From assembly GCA_021798915.1 (NCBI GenBank), contig JAJZBM010000012.1:1-64000 (forward strand): 64,000 nt of DNA. Reading direction: 5' to 3'. The notes under the pieces were generated by a model that saw only the letters and a program-made list of their open reading frames with translations, was not told where the DNA came from and did not search any database. Positions within the stretch are counted from its first letter, which is position 1, and each line of letters opens with the position of its first letter. Source of the stretch: Pseudomonadota bacterium (GTDB lineage Bacteria > Pseudomonadota > Alphaproteobacteria > Acetobacterales > Acetobacteraceae). Below are positions 8,627 to 18,084 of this stretch, piece by piece. A program made the translations under genes and the position numbers.

Positions 8627-9588
8627 ATTTTGTCGCCACGCTCGGAAAGCAACCGCTCGAAATAGGCGATGGTGCGGCCCAAACCTTCATCGAGGGCGAC
8701 GCCCGGCTCCCAGCCGAGCACGGCGCGGGCACGGGTGATATCGGGGCAGCGCTGCATCGGGTCGTCCTGCGGCAGCGGGCGATAGACGATGCGCGAGCGC
8801 GAACCGGTCAGCGCGATCACCCGCTCGGCAAGCGCGCGCACCGGGATTTCGTGCGGGTTGCCGAGATTGATCGGCCCGGTCACCTCCTCCCCGCTCGCCA
8901 TCAGGCGCAGGAACCCCTCGATCAGATCATCGACATAGCAGAAGGCGCGGGTCTGCCCGCCATCGCCGAACAGCGTGATGTCGTCCCCGCGCAGCGCCTG
9001 GACGATGAAGTTGGAGACCACCCGCCCGTCATTGGGGTGCATGCGCGGGCCATAGGTGTTGAAAATCCGCGCGACCTTGATACGCAACCGGTGCTGGCGG
9101 AAATAGTCGAAAAACAGCGTCTCGGCGCAGCGCTTGCCCTCGTCGTAGCAGGCGCGTGGGCCGAGCGGATTGACATTGCCGCGATAATCCTCCGTCTGCG
9201 GATGCACGCTCGGGTCGCCATAGACCTCGCTGGTCGAGGCCTGAAAAATCTTCGCCCGCACCCGCTTGGCAAGTCCGAGCATATTGATTGCGCCGATGAC
9301 GCTGACCTTGGTCGTCTGCACCGGGTCGAACTGGTAATGGACGGGGGAGGCCGGGCAGGCAAGGTTGTAAATCTCGTCCACCTCGACATAGAGCGGGAAG
9401 CAGATATCGTGGCGCATCGCCTCGAAGCGGGGATTGTCGAGAAGATGGGCGATATTGTCCTTTCGCCCGGTGAAGTAATTATCCACTGCGAGTACGTCAT
9501 TCCCCTCGGCGAGCAGCCGTTCGCAGAGATGGGAGCCAAGAAACCCAGCGCCGCCGGTGACGAGGATACGTTTGCGGGTCAGCGACAT
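8623..9588 (-). CDS. uxs: UDP-glucuronate decarboxylase (UDP-xylose synthase)
   Basis: 321 aa extended SDR enzyme making UDP-xylose from UDP-glucuronate with enzyme-bound NAD. Rossmann motif [10 protein letters not shown] is near residue 10. [12 protein letters not shown] is a UXS hallmark. The active-site region STSEVYGDP is followed by the catalytic YxxxK in CYDEGKR. Next come [10 protein letters not shown] and [18 protein letters not shown] at 9588 was chosen over an upstream TTG (9621) because the Rossmann strand begins directly after it. It lies 29 bases downstream of a GT61 gene on the same strand and next to GT90 and GT61 enzymes, so it probably supplies their nucleotide-sugar donor. 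Confidence 0.9.
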   Translation of the reverse strand: MSLTRKRILVTGGAGFLGSHLCERLLAEGNDVLAVDNYFTGRKDNIAHLLDNPRFEAMRHDICFPLYVEVDEIYNLACPASPVHYQFDPVQTTKVSVIGAINMLGLAKRVRAKIFQASTSEVYGDPSVHPQTEDYRGNVNPLGPRACYDEGKRCAETLFFDYFRQHRLRIKVARIFNTYGPRMHPNDGRVVSNFIVQALRGDDITLFGDGGQTRAFCYVDDLIEGFLRLMASGEEVTGPINLGNPHEIPVRALAERVIALTGSRSRIVYRPLPQDDPMQRCPDITRARAVLGWEPGVALDEGLGRTIAYFERLLSERGDKI

Positions 9589-9617
9589 GGCGGATTCCGA
9601 TCGGGGGGGGTGGTGCG

Positions 9618-10640
9618 TCAAGCCGCAGCGTTGCGGGCGAGGATGGTTTCGATCGTGGCGAAATTCAATACCTCGATCGGCACGTTGACCCGCTCCGGTT
9701 CGTGGCCATAGGGCGGACCGTAACGGCCGCCATCACGATGGATGATCTCGCCTTCTAGGCCGAAATAACGCGCGCCCAGCATTTCGCACAAGATCTGGTG
9801 GTCATAATGATGCACGCCAGGGGGAAAAATCTCGATCACCAGCGCCCCCGGCGGCAGCCAGAGCGCGTTGGTGAGGGCGTGTCCATAGGGGGCGATCATA
9901 ATATCCGTGCCGGCGGCGATTGCCATCTGCTCACGAAGCGGCTTGCTAGCGAGATCGACGGGGGTGATCTCGCCATACCGTGCGAGCAGGAGCAGCAGAG
10001 TCTCCTCAATCTCGGGGAGGAGATGGCGCGGCGGCTCCTGCTTGGCATAGACGATGCGAGGCGTGGCGCCGCCCTCCCGGCGCCGGAGACCGAACCCGTC
10101 GAGGATATCCGTCTGCATCCGCGGCACCCATTTCCAGGAAAACCCAAGGCTGGGTTCACAGAATTTGTTGATCGGCGAGCGGTCCTGCGCCCGCTCGATG
10201 ACAACCGCGTGCCGAACATGCGTACCCTGGCAGCGCGCGGCGGGGAGGATGTCGGTTTCGCCGAACAGGGCATCGAGAATTTGCCCCTGCGAACTGCCGG
10301 GTCCAAGATCGTGCGCGTCAACACCCTCGAAAAACAGGGTTTCGATGGATTTTTGTGGGAAGAATTCCTGTTGTATGGCGTAAATCCAGATGATGTCTTC
10401 AAGGCAATGGACATAATGCCGTGCCATCGGGTCTTTGATGACATAGGGCACCGTGTCATCATCCCCACCCCGCGTGGGTGAGGCGCTTTTCAGGACGCTG
10501 AGCGTCCCATCCCCGGCCGGGGCGACCACCGCGTTTTCGAGATAGGTGAGCGGGAAGGACGAAGGAAAGGCGGGCGGCTGAAATCGCTCGATCGCCAACG
10601 GTGTTTTTTCCAAAGGCTTGCGCTTGCGGGGGAGGGACAT
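9618..10640 (-). CDS. GT61-family glycosyltransferase (DUF563), GC-rich copy
   Basis: 340 aa. The DUF563/GT61 fold is indicated by conserved blocks: [16 protein letters not shown] near residue 70, [34 protein letters not shown], then the donor-binding end region [28 protein letters not shown] and [22 protein letters not shown]. The family includes plant beta-1,2-xylosyltransferases and EOGT. Paralogous, block for block, to the neighbour at 10675-11652. ATG 10640 is preferred to a TTG at 10700 that would overlap the upstream gene. Probably transfers a sugar, perhaps xylose, in the same glycan pathway. Confidence 0.78.
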   Translation of the reverse strand: MSLPRKRKPLEKTPLAIERFQPPAFPSSFPLTYLENAVVAPAGDGTLSVLKSASPTRGGDDDTVPYVIKDPMARHYVHCLEDIIWIYAIQQEFFPQKSIETLFFEGVDAHDLGPGSSQGQILDALFGETDILPAARCQGTHVRHAVVIERAQDRSPINKFCEPSLGFSWKWVPRMQTDILDGFGLRRREGGATPRIVYAKQEPPRHLLPEIEETLLLLLARYGEITPVDLASKPLREQMAIAAGTDIMIAPYGHALTNALWLPPGALVIEIFPPGVHHYDHQILCEMLGARYFGLEGEIIHRDGGRYGPPYGHEPERVNVPIEVLNFATIETILARNAAA

Positions 10641-10674
10641 GGGAACGGTTCCACAGCGAAGGGATTGAAGAATG

Positions 10675-11652
10675 TTAATCGGAAAATAAAATCCTTTCAA
10701 CGATGTTTTTAATCGCTGTTATGTTAAGTATTTCTACCGGGACGTTATGATGCGGATCGTGACCGTAGGGGGGGCCGAAACGACTGGATTCACGATAAAT
10801 CAGATCACCTTCCAGGCCGAAATAGCGCAATCCGAAAATTTCGCACATTAGTTGATAATCGTAATGATGAACGCCGGTCGGGAAAAGCTCAATTAATGTT
10901 CCATGTGAAGGGAGCCACATGGCATTAGTTAGGCCGTTCCCATGAACGCCGATCATTATATCTGCATTCATGGAGATGGCCATCTGCTCTTGTATAGTTT
11001 TCCCAGCAAAATCAATGGATTCTACGCCACCAAATTCCGCCAAAGCTTGGAAAAGCTGCTCTTCTAGCTCCGGCACGAGTCGCCTTGGAGGGTCACGTTT
11101 AACATAGACGATTCTGAAGCTTTTTTCTTTCTGATAACATTCTAAATTAAAACTAGATAAAATTTCATTCCTCATTTCAGGAGCAAATTTCCATGCAAAT
11201 CTGAGGCAAAATTCGCAAAATTTATTTATAGACGACGATGACATGGATCGATCTAAAACAATACAATTGGAAATTTCCATATTTTCTACATTATTAGCTT
11301 CAATAATATTAGATTTATTAAACAATTTTGATATGATAACTTTTTGTAGTCCGTTTTGATTTGTATTATTCCAAAACTCATATTCAAAAATAATATTTTT
11401 AATGATTTTGTCATGAAAAAATTCTTTCCAAACGCAATATAAAGAAATTAAAATTTCTATAAAATGAAAATAATGGCTAATCATTTGATCCTTTATTATA
11501 AAAGAAATTTCATAATTATTTTCGCTTAGAATGAATTCTTGTTCTTTAATAAATATTAATTTTTTATTTTTATTGTAATGAGCCAAGACATTATCGATAT
11601 AAATCATTGGAAACGAAGACGGTATTTTTACTTTGTTCGACATGTTTTCCAT
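10675..11652 (-). CDS. GT61-family glycosyltransferase (DUF563), AT-rich copy
   Basis: 325 aa paralogue of the preceding GT61 gene, sharing KDQMISHYFHFIE, INKFCEFCLRFAWKF, RIVYVKRDPPRRLVPELEE, HGNGLTNAMWLPSHGTLIELFP and HHYDYQLMCEIFGLRYFGLEGD. The invariant catalytic-region HG(N)GLTNAMW block is intact. The 5' half is extraordinarily AT-rich: about 20% G+C by hand count of 11221-11580, in a genome well above 60%. Lys, Asn and Ile are abundant there, so it looks foreign. Two ATGs (11652 and 11643) are possible; GGAAA lies just before the second. It sits between the multi-domain gene and the GC-rich GT61 gene on the same strand. Confidence 0.75.
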   Translation of the reverse strand: MENMSNKVKIPSSFPMIYIDNVLAHYNKNKKLIFIKEQEFILSENNYEISFIIKDQMISHYFHFIEILISLYCVWKEFFHDKIIKNIIFEYEFWNNTNQNGLQKVIISKLFNKSNIIEANNVENMEISNCIVLDRSMSSSSINKFCEFCLRFAWKFAPEMRNEILSSFNLECYQKEKSFRIVYVKRDPPRRLVPELEEQLFQALAEFGGVESIDFAGKTIQEQMAISMNADIMIGVHGNGLTNAMWLPSHGTLIELFPTGVHHYDYQLMCEIFGLRYFGLEGDLIYRESSRFGPPYGHDPHHNVPVEILNITAIKNIVERILFSD

Positions 11653-11692
11653 TTAATCTGGTCTCACACTCAAAAATTAACGGGCTTTCGGA

Positions 11693-14600
11693 TCATACAT
11701 TCCTCACGGCTCGTTGATAAGCCGCGCTAGCTTCGGCGTGTTCTCCTTGTCCGATCGCTGAGAGCGCGCAAGGCGGCTCAACCGAGCCGCTCGAAATCAG
11801 CGAGCGTTTAACTGCGTCCCGCACGACCTCCAACGCGGCTTCGTAGGTATGCTGGAGCGCGAAACGCTGGCCTCGCTCGGCAATCTCACGCGCCTCGTCT
11901 TCATGCTGCCAGCACCACTCGATTTTTTCGATAAGGTCAGAAAGATCATGTTGCACCGGGACAAAGTGCTGCCACTCGGCAATCTCTTCGTAAAACCACT
12001 GCTCAAACGGCGAGGAGACCTTCAGAACGCAGGCTCCCAACAGCAGTTTCTCAAAGAAACCCCATGCGTTTGCCACCCCGTCTATGTCTATTAGGAAGCG
12101 ATAGTTAGCATGGTTTATCATCGGCTCACCGGGTCGAAAAATTTTTTGCTTCTCAAGCCAATCTGTGACGCTCTCACTCTCCGGTGTCGTGAAATGCTTG
12201 TCGAGTTCCCAGGAGGCCATGATCGCTGCATCCACACGGCTCCGATTCTTGAGCGCGAGGCACATGGCGATCCTTGGCACCCGCTCAAGACGTTCCACCG
12301 GCTCACCGTTCCCCGCCCTAAAATTTGTCGATGCAGAGCCGCGCCAGAAAACCGTATCCTGCCGGCGATCCCATGGCGGCAATCTGCCCTCCAAGGCCGC
12401 CTTCCGAAGTGTCGCGAAGCCTTGGCTTTCCAAAAAATATGGATCAGGAACCAATCTTACATTGAGAAGGCCTCGGCGACGGCCATACCCCACGGACACG
12501 AGGTCACGAGGCGCATCGTCGTCGAACTGGATTAAGAGAGCACACCGCTCCGCTTCTCCCGAGCGCCCGCACTCTTCCAGAATCGGACGGAAAATCCGGA
12601 TAGTGGGAGCGGTTCGCGAGTTCGCCAATGAATAGCCTTCGGTTAAAAATACAACTTCGTCTTTTCTAACGCTCGCCACGATCGTCCCGTCATGTGCATG
12701 CGCGCCGAGAGAACTTCGTTTTGAGAGATATACCAGATTTGGCCAAATAATGGCGGTCATTGGGTGAATGACCTGGTGGTAACCGTCGAGGTTTGTCAGA
12801 GCTATCGAGTAACAGAAATCTGTCTCGTCGGTGAGAATCATGATCTCAGGTGGCATTGACGCCCTCATGGCATTCCGCCTCGACAATCCGTGGATAAGCT
12901 TGGGGAACACGGATGCGTCCGTTGCCACGATCAATTCCGGCGCAGAGAAACCCGAGCCTGCTTCGGGTTGCTCTGCTGTGATGCTTGACGGCCGATCGCC
13001 CCGCTCTGTCTCGGATCTGGGCAGCTCTCCACAAACTTGAATTGACCAGCCATTGAGCCCGGCAGCCTCAAGCAAGCTTGCCGCTCTCGCCGCTGCCTTC
13101 GCCTCCTCGCTCAGAATTATGGTGTTTTGCAGCGGGCGCCGTTCCAAACGGTGGCGAAGGACAGAGAGGATGCGTTCGTCGCCACTGATGCGATCGTTTG
13201 CGACCGGTAAAGAAAGCAGCAGGTCGTGGAGATGGCCAATAATCCCGCGTTCGTCTGTCGGCCGAAAAATTTCCCAAATGTTTCGATTGTCTCTATCGAC
13301 GGCAAATGAGGTTGAATTTTCCAAAGCGCACAAATATTTGTTATTTTTCTTGAACGATATCCCATCGGGATATTTTTCTAATGTAAAACTCTTTAAAACA
13401 CCATCTGTTACCGTGAATTTTCCTCCGCTTTTGATAATATAAATTGCCGTACCTGCGTTCGAATGCACTGAGTTCAATTGGATCAGATTCTCAAAACTAT
13501 CAACGCCAATAAATGTTTGATGGGCCGTCATCAAGTAATATTTTTGATCTAAGGGCTTGCGGATGCGACATTTGTTGTCCTCAAACTCAAACGGCATGAG
13601 GTCGCGCGCGCCAAAGAAGTCATCAAAAGCGCGCTTTACGTCAGGCCAACTGTAGTCGCTGTAGTCGTCGCCGATAAGGAGCCCACCTGGTTTGAGTAAA
13701 TCCCACCAAACGCGAAGATCAGCCGAAACCGCCTCGTAATCATGGCCGCCGTCAATATGCACAACATCGGGAATGATGTCGAAGCTCCGGATTACGTGAG
13801 CGGCATTCAGCGAATCGAGCGGTAAAGGCACGACGTAGTCTTGCAAGCCTGATTTCACGACATTGGCCATGAAGGCGCGGGCCAAGGTTGGGTAACCCTT
13901 TTCAAGGCGGAGATGGCCGAACCATTCATCATTTTCCCAGTGATCCCAGGAGCCTAGCCAAGTATCAACGGCAATGACAACGGCATCGAGGCGCAGTTCC
14001 TTAAGACGCCGCGCCATCGTTAACGTGGAGCCGCCTTTCCAGACGCCGATTTCGACCACGACACGCGGCTGGACCGCGTCCATAGCTTCGACCAGATAGG
14101 GGTGTTCGCTGCCCCAGCCCTGGATATCCAGCGCGTAGCGTTCGCCGGGGAAACCCACGAAAGGATCCTGGCCACGGTGCAGCTTCTGGATAATCGTCGA
14201 TCGCACAGCATTTTTGCCCATTATCGAATCTTTATCATCGGGAAATCTTGAGACGACTTCTTGCCCCTGCGCTGCGACCGCCTCCCCACTCGTCACCAAC
14301 AGATTGCCGAGATGGACGCGGAGATCGCGATCCTCTGGCGCCTCCTCCAGCGCCGCCTTCGCGTCCGCGATCGCCTCCATGATCCGCCCCTGAGCGGTCA
14401 GCACATGGCTCCGCGCCGCGTGCACGCCCCGAATATGCGGAGCGAGGCCGAGGGCGTGGGAAAACGCCGAGATCGCGCCGGCAGCATCGCCGCTTCCGGC
14501 CAGAAGATGGCCACGCTGGACATGAAGCTCGTAATCGAGCGGGTCTTTTTGCGCGAGCAGCGCCGCCAGCGCCCCGGCCTCCGCCCGCTTGCCCTGCCGC

Positions 14601-15754
14601 TCCCAATGCCCGGCGAGCAGCCGAAGCCAGGGTGTGTGCTCCGGCTCCAGCGCCACCGCGCGTTCATAGGCAGATTTCGCCGCCGCGCTCTCGCCGGCGT
14701 TGGTGAGCAGATTGCCGAGATGGGCGAACGCCTCGGCGTCGCCTGGGTTGAGCGAAACCGCCTGCCCCGCCGCCTCCAGCGCCTCGGCGAGCGCGCCCTC
14801 GGCGACGAGCATATGGCTGAGCAAGGCCCAGGCGCGATGTGCTTTCGGATAAGCGGTAAGCCCGGCGCGGAGCCGCGCGATCGCCTCAACGCGTTGCCCG
14901 TGTTGCGCGGCGAGATAGTGGCCGATCGCAAAATCCTCGCAATAATCGTAGCGCAGATAGCGGGCGATGAATTCGGCGAAGGTGAAATCCCCATCGAGCC
15001 AGAACGGATAGCGCGTTGTCTCGTTCGCCCAGGTCAGGCCAAAATGCGCGGCGAGACGCGGATGAACCGGGAGCGCGTCCTGGGGAAAGAAACTGCGGCG
15101 AATGAGACGGGGCAGGCGGGCGACCAAATGCTCGGCAACGCCGAGTTGCGTGAAGCAGCGTTGGACGACATGGAGGAAAATGCGCCGATTGGGGTGGTCG
15201 GGGGTGAGGAAAATCGGCTCCTCATGGAAATGCCGTTCCATCAGTTCGGCGACTGCGAAGCCGGTCTTCTCGTCGCGCTGACGTTGTAGCGCCAGATTCA
15301 TCTCGAATCTGCGATCCAATCTCACTTTTTGATTGATGTCGAGATCGAGATAGCGCGAAGCCGCTTCCGTCGCCGGCACCCCGTCTCGCATCAGCCGGTT
15401 GAGATAGGCATCACCGAGTTCCACCGGGTAGGGGCCGGAGACGATGAACCCGACCGGGGCATTGCGCGGATGCGCCTCATACGCATATGGCCAGAGGAAA
15501 TTGCCGTTGACATAGGGCACCGGAATCACCGGTTTATCAAGGCCGAGATCGGCGATATTGGTGCGCTGCGCGAAATCGAAAATCAGATCGACGATGACAT
15601 CGGCGCTGGTCAAAATCGTCCGGCTCGCGTCATCGAGATCGTGATAGGCGGCGACATGGAAAGCGCGCTCGCCGGTATAGGGGGAAATGTGCAGATTGAA
15701 GGCGTCCATCAGCGCAAACGCCTGACAATTGCCGACGAAGACGATGCGCCGCAT
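11693..15754 (-). CDS. WcbI-like / TPR / SAM-methyltransferase / GT90 multidomain protein
   Basis: 1353 aa fusion. Residues 1-~270 begin IVFVGNCQAFALMDAF and match the WcbI polysaccharide-biosynthesis (putative acetyltransferase) pattern. Residues ~275-505 are TPR repeats (for example AFAHLGNLLTNAGESAAAKSAYERAVALEPEH). Residues ~512-740 are a class I methyltransferase (VVVEIGVWKGGSTLTMARRL near 567, DVVHIDGGHDYEA, LLKPGGLLIGDDYSD near 695). Residues ~741-980 are unrecognised and more AT-rich. Residues ~985-1320 are a GT90 domain (TVFWRGSAS near 1134, FLIDIDGVANAWGFFEKLLLGACVLKV near 1220), paralogous to the 7508-8626 gene. The last 25 residues resemble a TPR fragment. No signal or membrane segment was seen. 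Likely a cytoplasmic modular enzyme decorating a surface glycan. Confidence 0.75.
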   Translation of the reverse strand: MRRIVFVGNCQAFALMDAFNLHISPYTGERAFHVAAYHDLDDASRTILTSADVIVDLIFDFAQRTNIADLGLDKPVIPVPYVNGNFLWPYAYEAHPRNAPVGFIVSGPYPVELGDAYLNRLMRDGVPATEAASRYLDLDINQKVRLDRRFEMNLALQRQRDEKTGFAVAELMERHFHEEPIFLTPDHPNRRIFLHVVQRCFTQLGVAEHLVARLPRLIRRSFFPQDALPVHPRLAAHFGLTWANETTRYPFWLDGDFTFAEFIARYLRYDYCEDFAIGHYLAAQHGQRVEAIARLRAGLTAYPKAHRAWALLSHMLVAEGALAEALEAAGQAVSLNPGDAEAFAHLGNLLTNAGESAAAKSAYERAVALEPEHTPWLRLLAGHWERQGKRAEAGALAALLAQKDPLDYELHVQRGHLLAGSGDAAGAISAFSHALGLAPHIRGVHAARSHVLTAQGRIMEAIADAKAALEEAPEDRDLRVHLGNLLVTSGEAVAAQGQEVVSRFPDDKDSIMGKNAVRSTIIQKLHRGQDPFVGFPGERYALDIQGWGSEHPYLVEAMDAVQPRVVVEIGVWKGGSTLTMARRLKELRLDAVVIAVDTWLGSWDHWENDEWFGHLRLEKGYPTLARAFMANVVKSGLQDYVVPLPLDSLNAAHVIRSFDIIPDVVHIDGGHDYEAVSADLRVWWDLLKPGGLLIGDDYSDYSWPDVKRAFDDFFGARDLMPFEFEDNKCRIRKPLDQKYYLMTAHQTFIGVDSFENLIQLNSVHSNAGTAIYIIKSGGKFTVTDGVLKSFTLEKYPDGISFKKNNKYLCALENSTSFAVDRDNRNIWEIFRPTDERGIIGHLHDLLLSLPVANDRISGDERILSVLRHRLERRPLQNTIILSEEAKAAARAASLLEAAGLNGWSIQVCGELPRSETERGDRPSSITAEQPEAGSGFSAPELIVATDASVFPKLIHGLSRRNAMRASMPPEIMILTDETDFCYSIALTNLDGYHQVIHPMTAIIWPNLVYLSKRSSLGAHAHDGTIVASVRKDEVVFLTEGYSLANSRTAPTIRIFRPILEECGRSGEAERCALLIQFDDDAPRDLVSVGYGRRRGLLNVRLVPDPYFLESQGFATLRKAALEGRLPPWDRRQDTVFWRGSASTNFRAGNGEPVERLERVPRIAMCLALKNRSRVDAAIMASWELDKHFTTPESESVTDWLEKQKIFRPGEPMINHANYRFLIDIDGVANAWGFFEKLLLGACVLKVSSPFEQWFYEEIAEWQHFVPVQHDLSDLIEKIEWCWQHEDEAREIAERGQRFALQHTYEAALEVVRDAVKRSLISSGSVEPPCALSAIGQGEHAEASAAYQRAVRNV

Positions 15755-15771
15755 TCCTGACCCCGTTTAAG

Positions 15772-16218
15772 CTACGCCATCAGCTTGCCAGTTTTCTGGA
15801 GAAGTTTCATCATTTTTTGCATCGCCGCCAGTGTCGTCTCGCTGGCGTGATGTTCCATGCCCTCAGCGTCTTCCCGCGCCGTCGCCTCATCGACGCCGAT
15901 CGCCCGCAAAAACCCGGCGACGATCTCATGGCGCGCCCGCGCCCGCGCCGCCAGCGCCCGCCCGGCCTCGGTGAGCAGAACCGCGCTATAGGGCTCGGTC
16001 TCCACCAACCCGTCGCGGGCGAGGCGCGCGACGGTGCGGATCACCGTCACATGCGAGACGCCAAGCGCGCGCGCGATCTCGGAGGCCCGCGCCTCGCCGC
16101 GCTCGCGGATCAGATCGTCGATCAGTTCGACATAATCCTCGGCGATCTCGCTTTGGCGGGCGTCGCGGGCGCGAACGAAGCGGTTGCGCGCATCGGGCGG
16201 GGCGGGCGGCGGACACAT
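15772..16218 (-). CDS. mntR: Manganese-responsive transcriptional regulator MntR (DtxR family)
   Basis: 148 aa. Winged-helix DNA-binding domain (EARASEIARALGVSHVTVIRTVARL, residues ~42-66) followed by a dimerisation/metal domain. All six Mn-binding positions of B. subtilis MntR are present with identical spacing: D28, E31, H97, E119, E122, H123. There is no C-terminal SH3-like domain, as expected for MntR rather than DtxR/IdeR. It would repress Mn importers when Mn is plentiful. No mntH-type transporter is in this window, so its targets lie elsewhere. It starts 18 bases after the monooxygenase gene; the ribosome site is weak. Confidence 0.88.
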   Translation of the reverse strand: MCPPPAPPDARNRFVRARDARQSEIAEDYVELIDDLIRERGEARASEIARALGVSHVTVIRTVARLARDGLVETEPYSAVLLTEAGRALAARARARHEIVAGFLRAIGVDEATAREDAEGMEHHASETTLAAMQKMMKLLQKTGKLMA

Positions 16219-16236
16219 GGCGCGGGGTGGCGTGCC

Positions 16237-16545
16237 TCAGGCCGGCGCCAGGACATGGATCACGCGGCTTGCGATCCAGTCCTTGGTTTTCGCGGCATAA
16301 GCGGCCATATGCGGCGCCGCCGCATGGGCGGCCAGCGCCTCGCGGCTTTCCCATTTCTCGATCACCACGAAAGTATCGGCGCCGAACGGGATCTGAATCC
16401 GGCCCATGCCCTCGGCGTCGATCGCCGGGCCGTATTCGATGCACCCGGCCTCGGCCCGCACCAGGGGCATGTTGGCGCGAAACGCCTCCAGGATATGGCC
16501 GCGCTGGCCGGGTTTCGCGGTGATGATGGCGATGACGTGGATCAT
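16237..16545 (-). CDS. Antibiotic-biosynthesis-monooxygenase-fold protein (YgiN-like)
   Basis: 102 aa dimeric ferredoxin-like ABM-fold protein. MIHVIAIITAKPGQRGHILEAF at the N-terminus, AGCIEYGPA near residue 34, FVVIEKWESREALAAHAAAPHM near 60-80 and the final strand VIHVLAPA are diagnostic. Members oxidise quinols or small aromatics without cofactors. ATG 16545 follows AAAGGA by six bases. It sits between mntR and an MmgE/PrpD gene on the same strand, giving a small three-gene unit of unclear purpose. Confidence 0.8.
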   Translation of the reverse strand: MIHVIAIITAKPGQRGHILEAFRANMPLVRAEAGCIEYGPAIDAEGMGRIQIPFGADTFVVIEKWESREALAAHAAAPHMAAYAAKTKDWIASRVIHVLAPA

Positions 16546-16572
16546 GGGCGTCCTTTCTGGTCGGGGGAGGGG

Positions 16573-17970
16573 TCAGTCACCGGCGAGCCGCGCCGACATC
16601 AGAGGCGCGGCAAGCCGCATCAGGCCGGAAACCTCGCCGGCGCGGTCGATCGCGAGCACCGCCTCGGCGAGGCGCGCGGCCCGCTCTTCCCCGAGCACGG
16701 TATCGGCGAGGCTGGCGAATTTGGCCCGCAAAGCGGCCTCACTCGGAAAATTCTCCGGCTCACCGCTGGCGATGACCACTTTTTCGGCATAGTCCTTCCC
16801 GCCCGCCCTGAGCGTTACCCGCCCGGCCATGAAACGCGGAAATTCGGCTTCGATCTCGGCATCCTCGACCGGCGTCACCCGCGCCATCAGGGCGCGGATT
16901 TCGGGGTCGTCGAGCAGGCGGTAGCTGTCCCAACCCATCGCACCACGCGCCAGCGCGCAGGCGATCACGAAGGGGCCGCTGAACTGGCCATCGACGACGT
17001 TGCGCGGGTCGCGCTTTTTTTCGAGCGGCGCCCCGATCAGCAGCATTCCGGCGCGCGGCAGGCCGAGTGTCACCGCTTCGATATCAGCGGCTTTAAAGCC
17101 GTGTTTCATACGCAAGGCGAGTGCCGCGTCGATCCCCGCATGGCCATAACGGCAGGAGGGATAGGGTTTGACCGCGGTCCGCATCAGCTCGAATGCCTCC
17201 CCGAGCGCGACCAAGGCCCGCGCTGGGTCGGGGGCGGGCGCGTAGGCGGCGAGGAAGCCGTGTTTGCCCTCCAGCGCCGCCGCCGCCCCCTTGAATCCTT
17301 CGCGCGCCAAGGTCGCGGCGGTGAGCCCGGCCATCGCCGCCCAGCCGACCTGAAACCGTTTGGTCCAGGCGCCATTGGCGAGGAATTGCAGGCTGCCGGC
17401 GGTTTGGCTGAGGGCGATGCCGAGCGCCGAGGCCACCCCATCGGCATCGAGCCCGAATACCCGGGAGGCCGCCGCCGCTGCGCCGAACGCGCCGCAGGTC
17501 GCGGAGGGGTGGAAGCCGCGATCGTAATGCGCGCCGGCGGGAAGGGCGAGCGCGATGCGGCAGGTGACTTCATAGCCGGCGATGATCGCCGCCAGTGCCT
17601 CCGCCCCGCTCGCCCCGACCATTTCGGCCGCGGCCAGCGCCGCCGGGATCACCGGGGCGCCGGGATGCAGCGAGCCGGCGGCGTGGGTATCGTCGAAATC
17701 GAGCGAATGGCCGAGCGCGCCGTTGAGCAGCGCCGCCCCGGCCGGGGTGTAGCGCGCCGAATCCCCGAACACCCCGGCATTGCCGGCGGCGAGGCCGAGG
17801 GCACGGCAGGCGGCGAACAGCGCCGGCGTGCTTTCGGCGTCGTGGCGGGCACGGACGATGTTGCCGACGAGATCGAGCACCAGCATCCGGGCGCGGGCGG
17901 TGACGGCTTGCGGCAGACGCTCCAGCCGGATCGCGGCGGTGAAACGGGAGAGATCAGCGGTGAGGTCCAT
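16573..17970 (-). CDS. MmgE/PrpD family protein
   Basis: 465 aa of the 2-methylcitrate dehydratase (MmgE/PrpD) superfamily, which also includes cis-aconitate decarboxylase and iminodisuccinate epimerase. Visible blocks: NGALGHSLDFDDTHAAGSLHPGAPVIPAALA near residues 80-110, EVTCRIALALPAGAHYDRGFHPSATCGAFGAAAA near 130-165, LGIALSQTAGSLQF, and YPSCRYGHAGIDAAL near 265. The DFDDTH block is the family signature. ATG 17970 follows GAGGGAA by six bases; the longer in-frame extension to 18822 is antisense to the transglycosylase. The exact substrate cannot be told. Confidence 0.82.
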   Translation of the reverse strand: MDLTADLSRFTAAIRLERLPQAVTARARMLVLDLVGNIVRARHDAESTPALFAACRALGLAAGNAGVFGDSARYTPAGAALLNGALGHSLDFDDTHAAGSLHPGAPVIPAALAAAEMVGASGAEALAAIIAGYEVTCRIALALPAGAHYDRGFHPSATCGAFGAAAAASRVFGLDADGVASALGIALSQTAGSLQFLANGAWTKRFQVGWAAMAGLTAATLAREGFKGAAAALEGKHGFLAAYAPAPDPARALVALGEAFELMRTAVKPYPSCRYGHAGIDAALALRMKHGFKAADIEAVTLGLPRAGMLLIGAPLEKKRDPRNVVDGQFSGPFVIACALARGAMGWDSYRLLDDPEIRALMARVTPVEDAEIEAEFPRFMAGRVTLRAGGKDYAEKVVIASGEPENFPSEAALRAKFASLADTVLGEERAARLAEAVLAIDRAGEVSGLMRLAAPLMSARLAGD

Positions 17971-18084
17971 GGCACGTTCCCTCGACTTTCTGGCATTTCC
18001 CGGACTGTCGCGCATTTCCGCCCTGCTTGCCAAGCGGGCGCGCGGGAATGGCGGAACGGGCGTCGCTGTGGCAGAGGAAAGCGC

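Noticed and set aside
15817-18084. Upstream part of a + strand frame running into the MltB-like gene
   Set aside because: It is antisense to mntR, the monooxygenase and the MmgE/PrpD gene. The real start with signal peptide and ribosome site is 18085.
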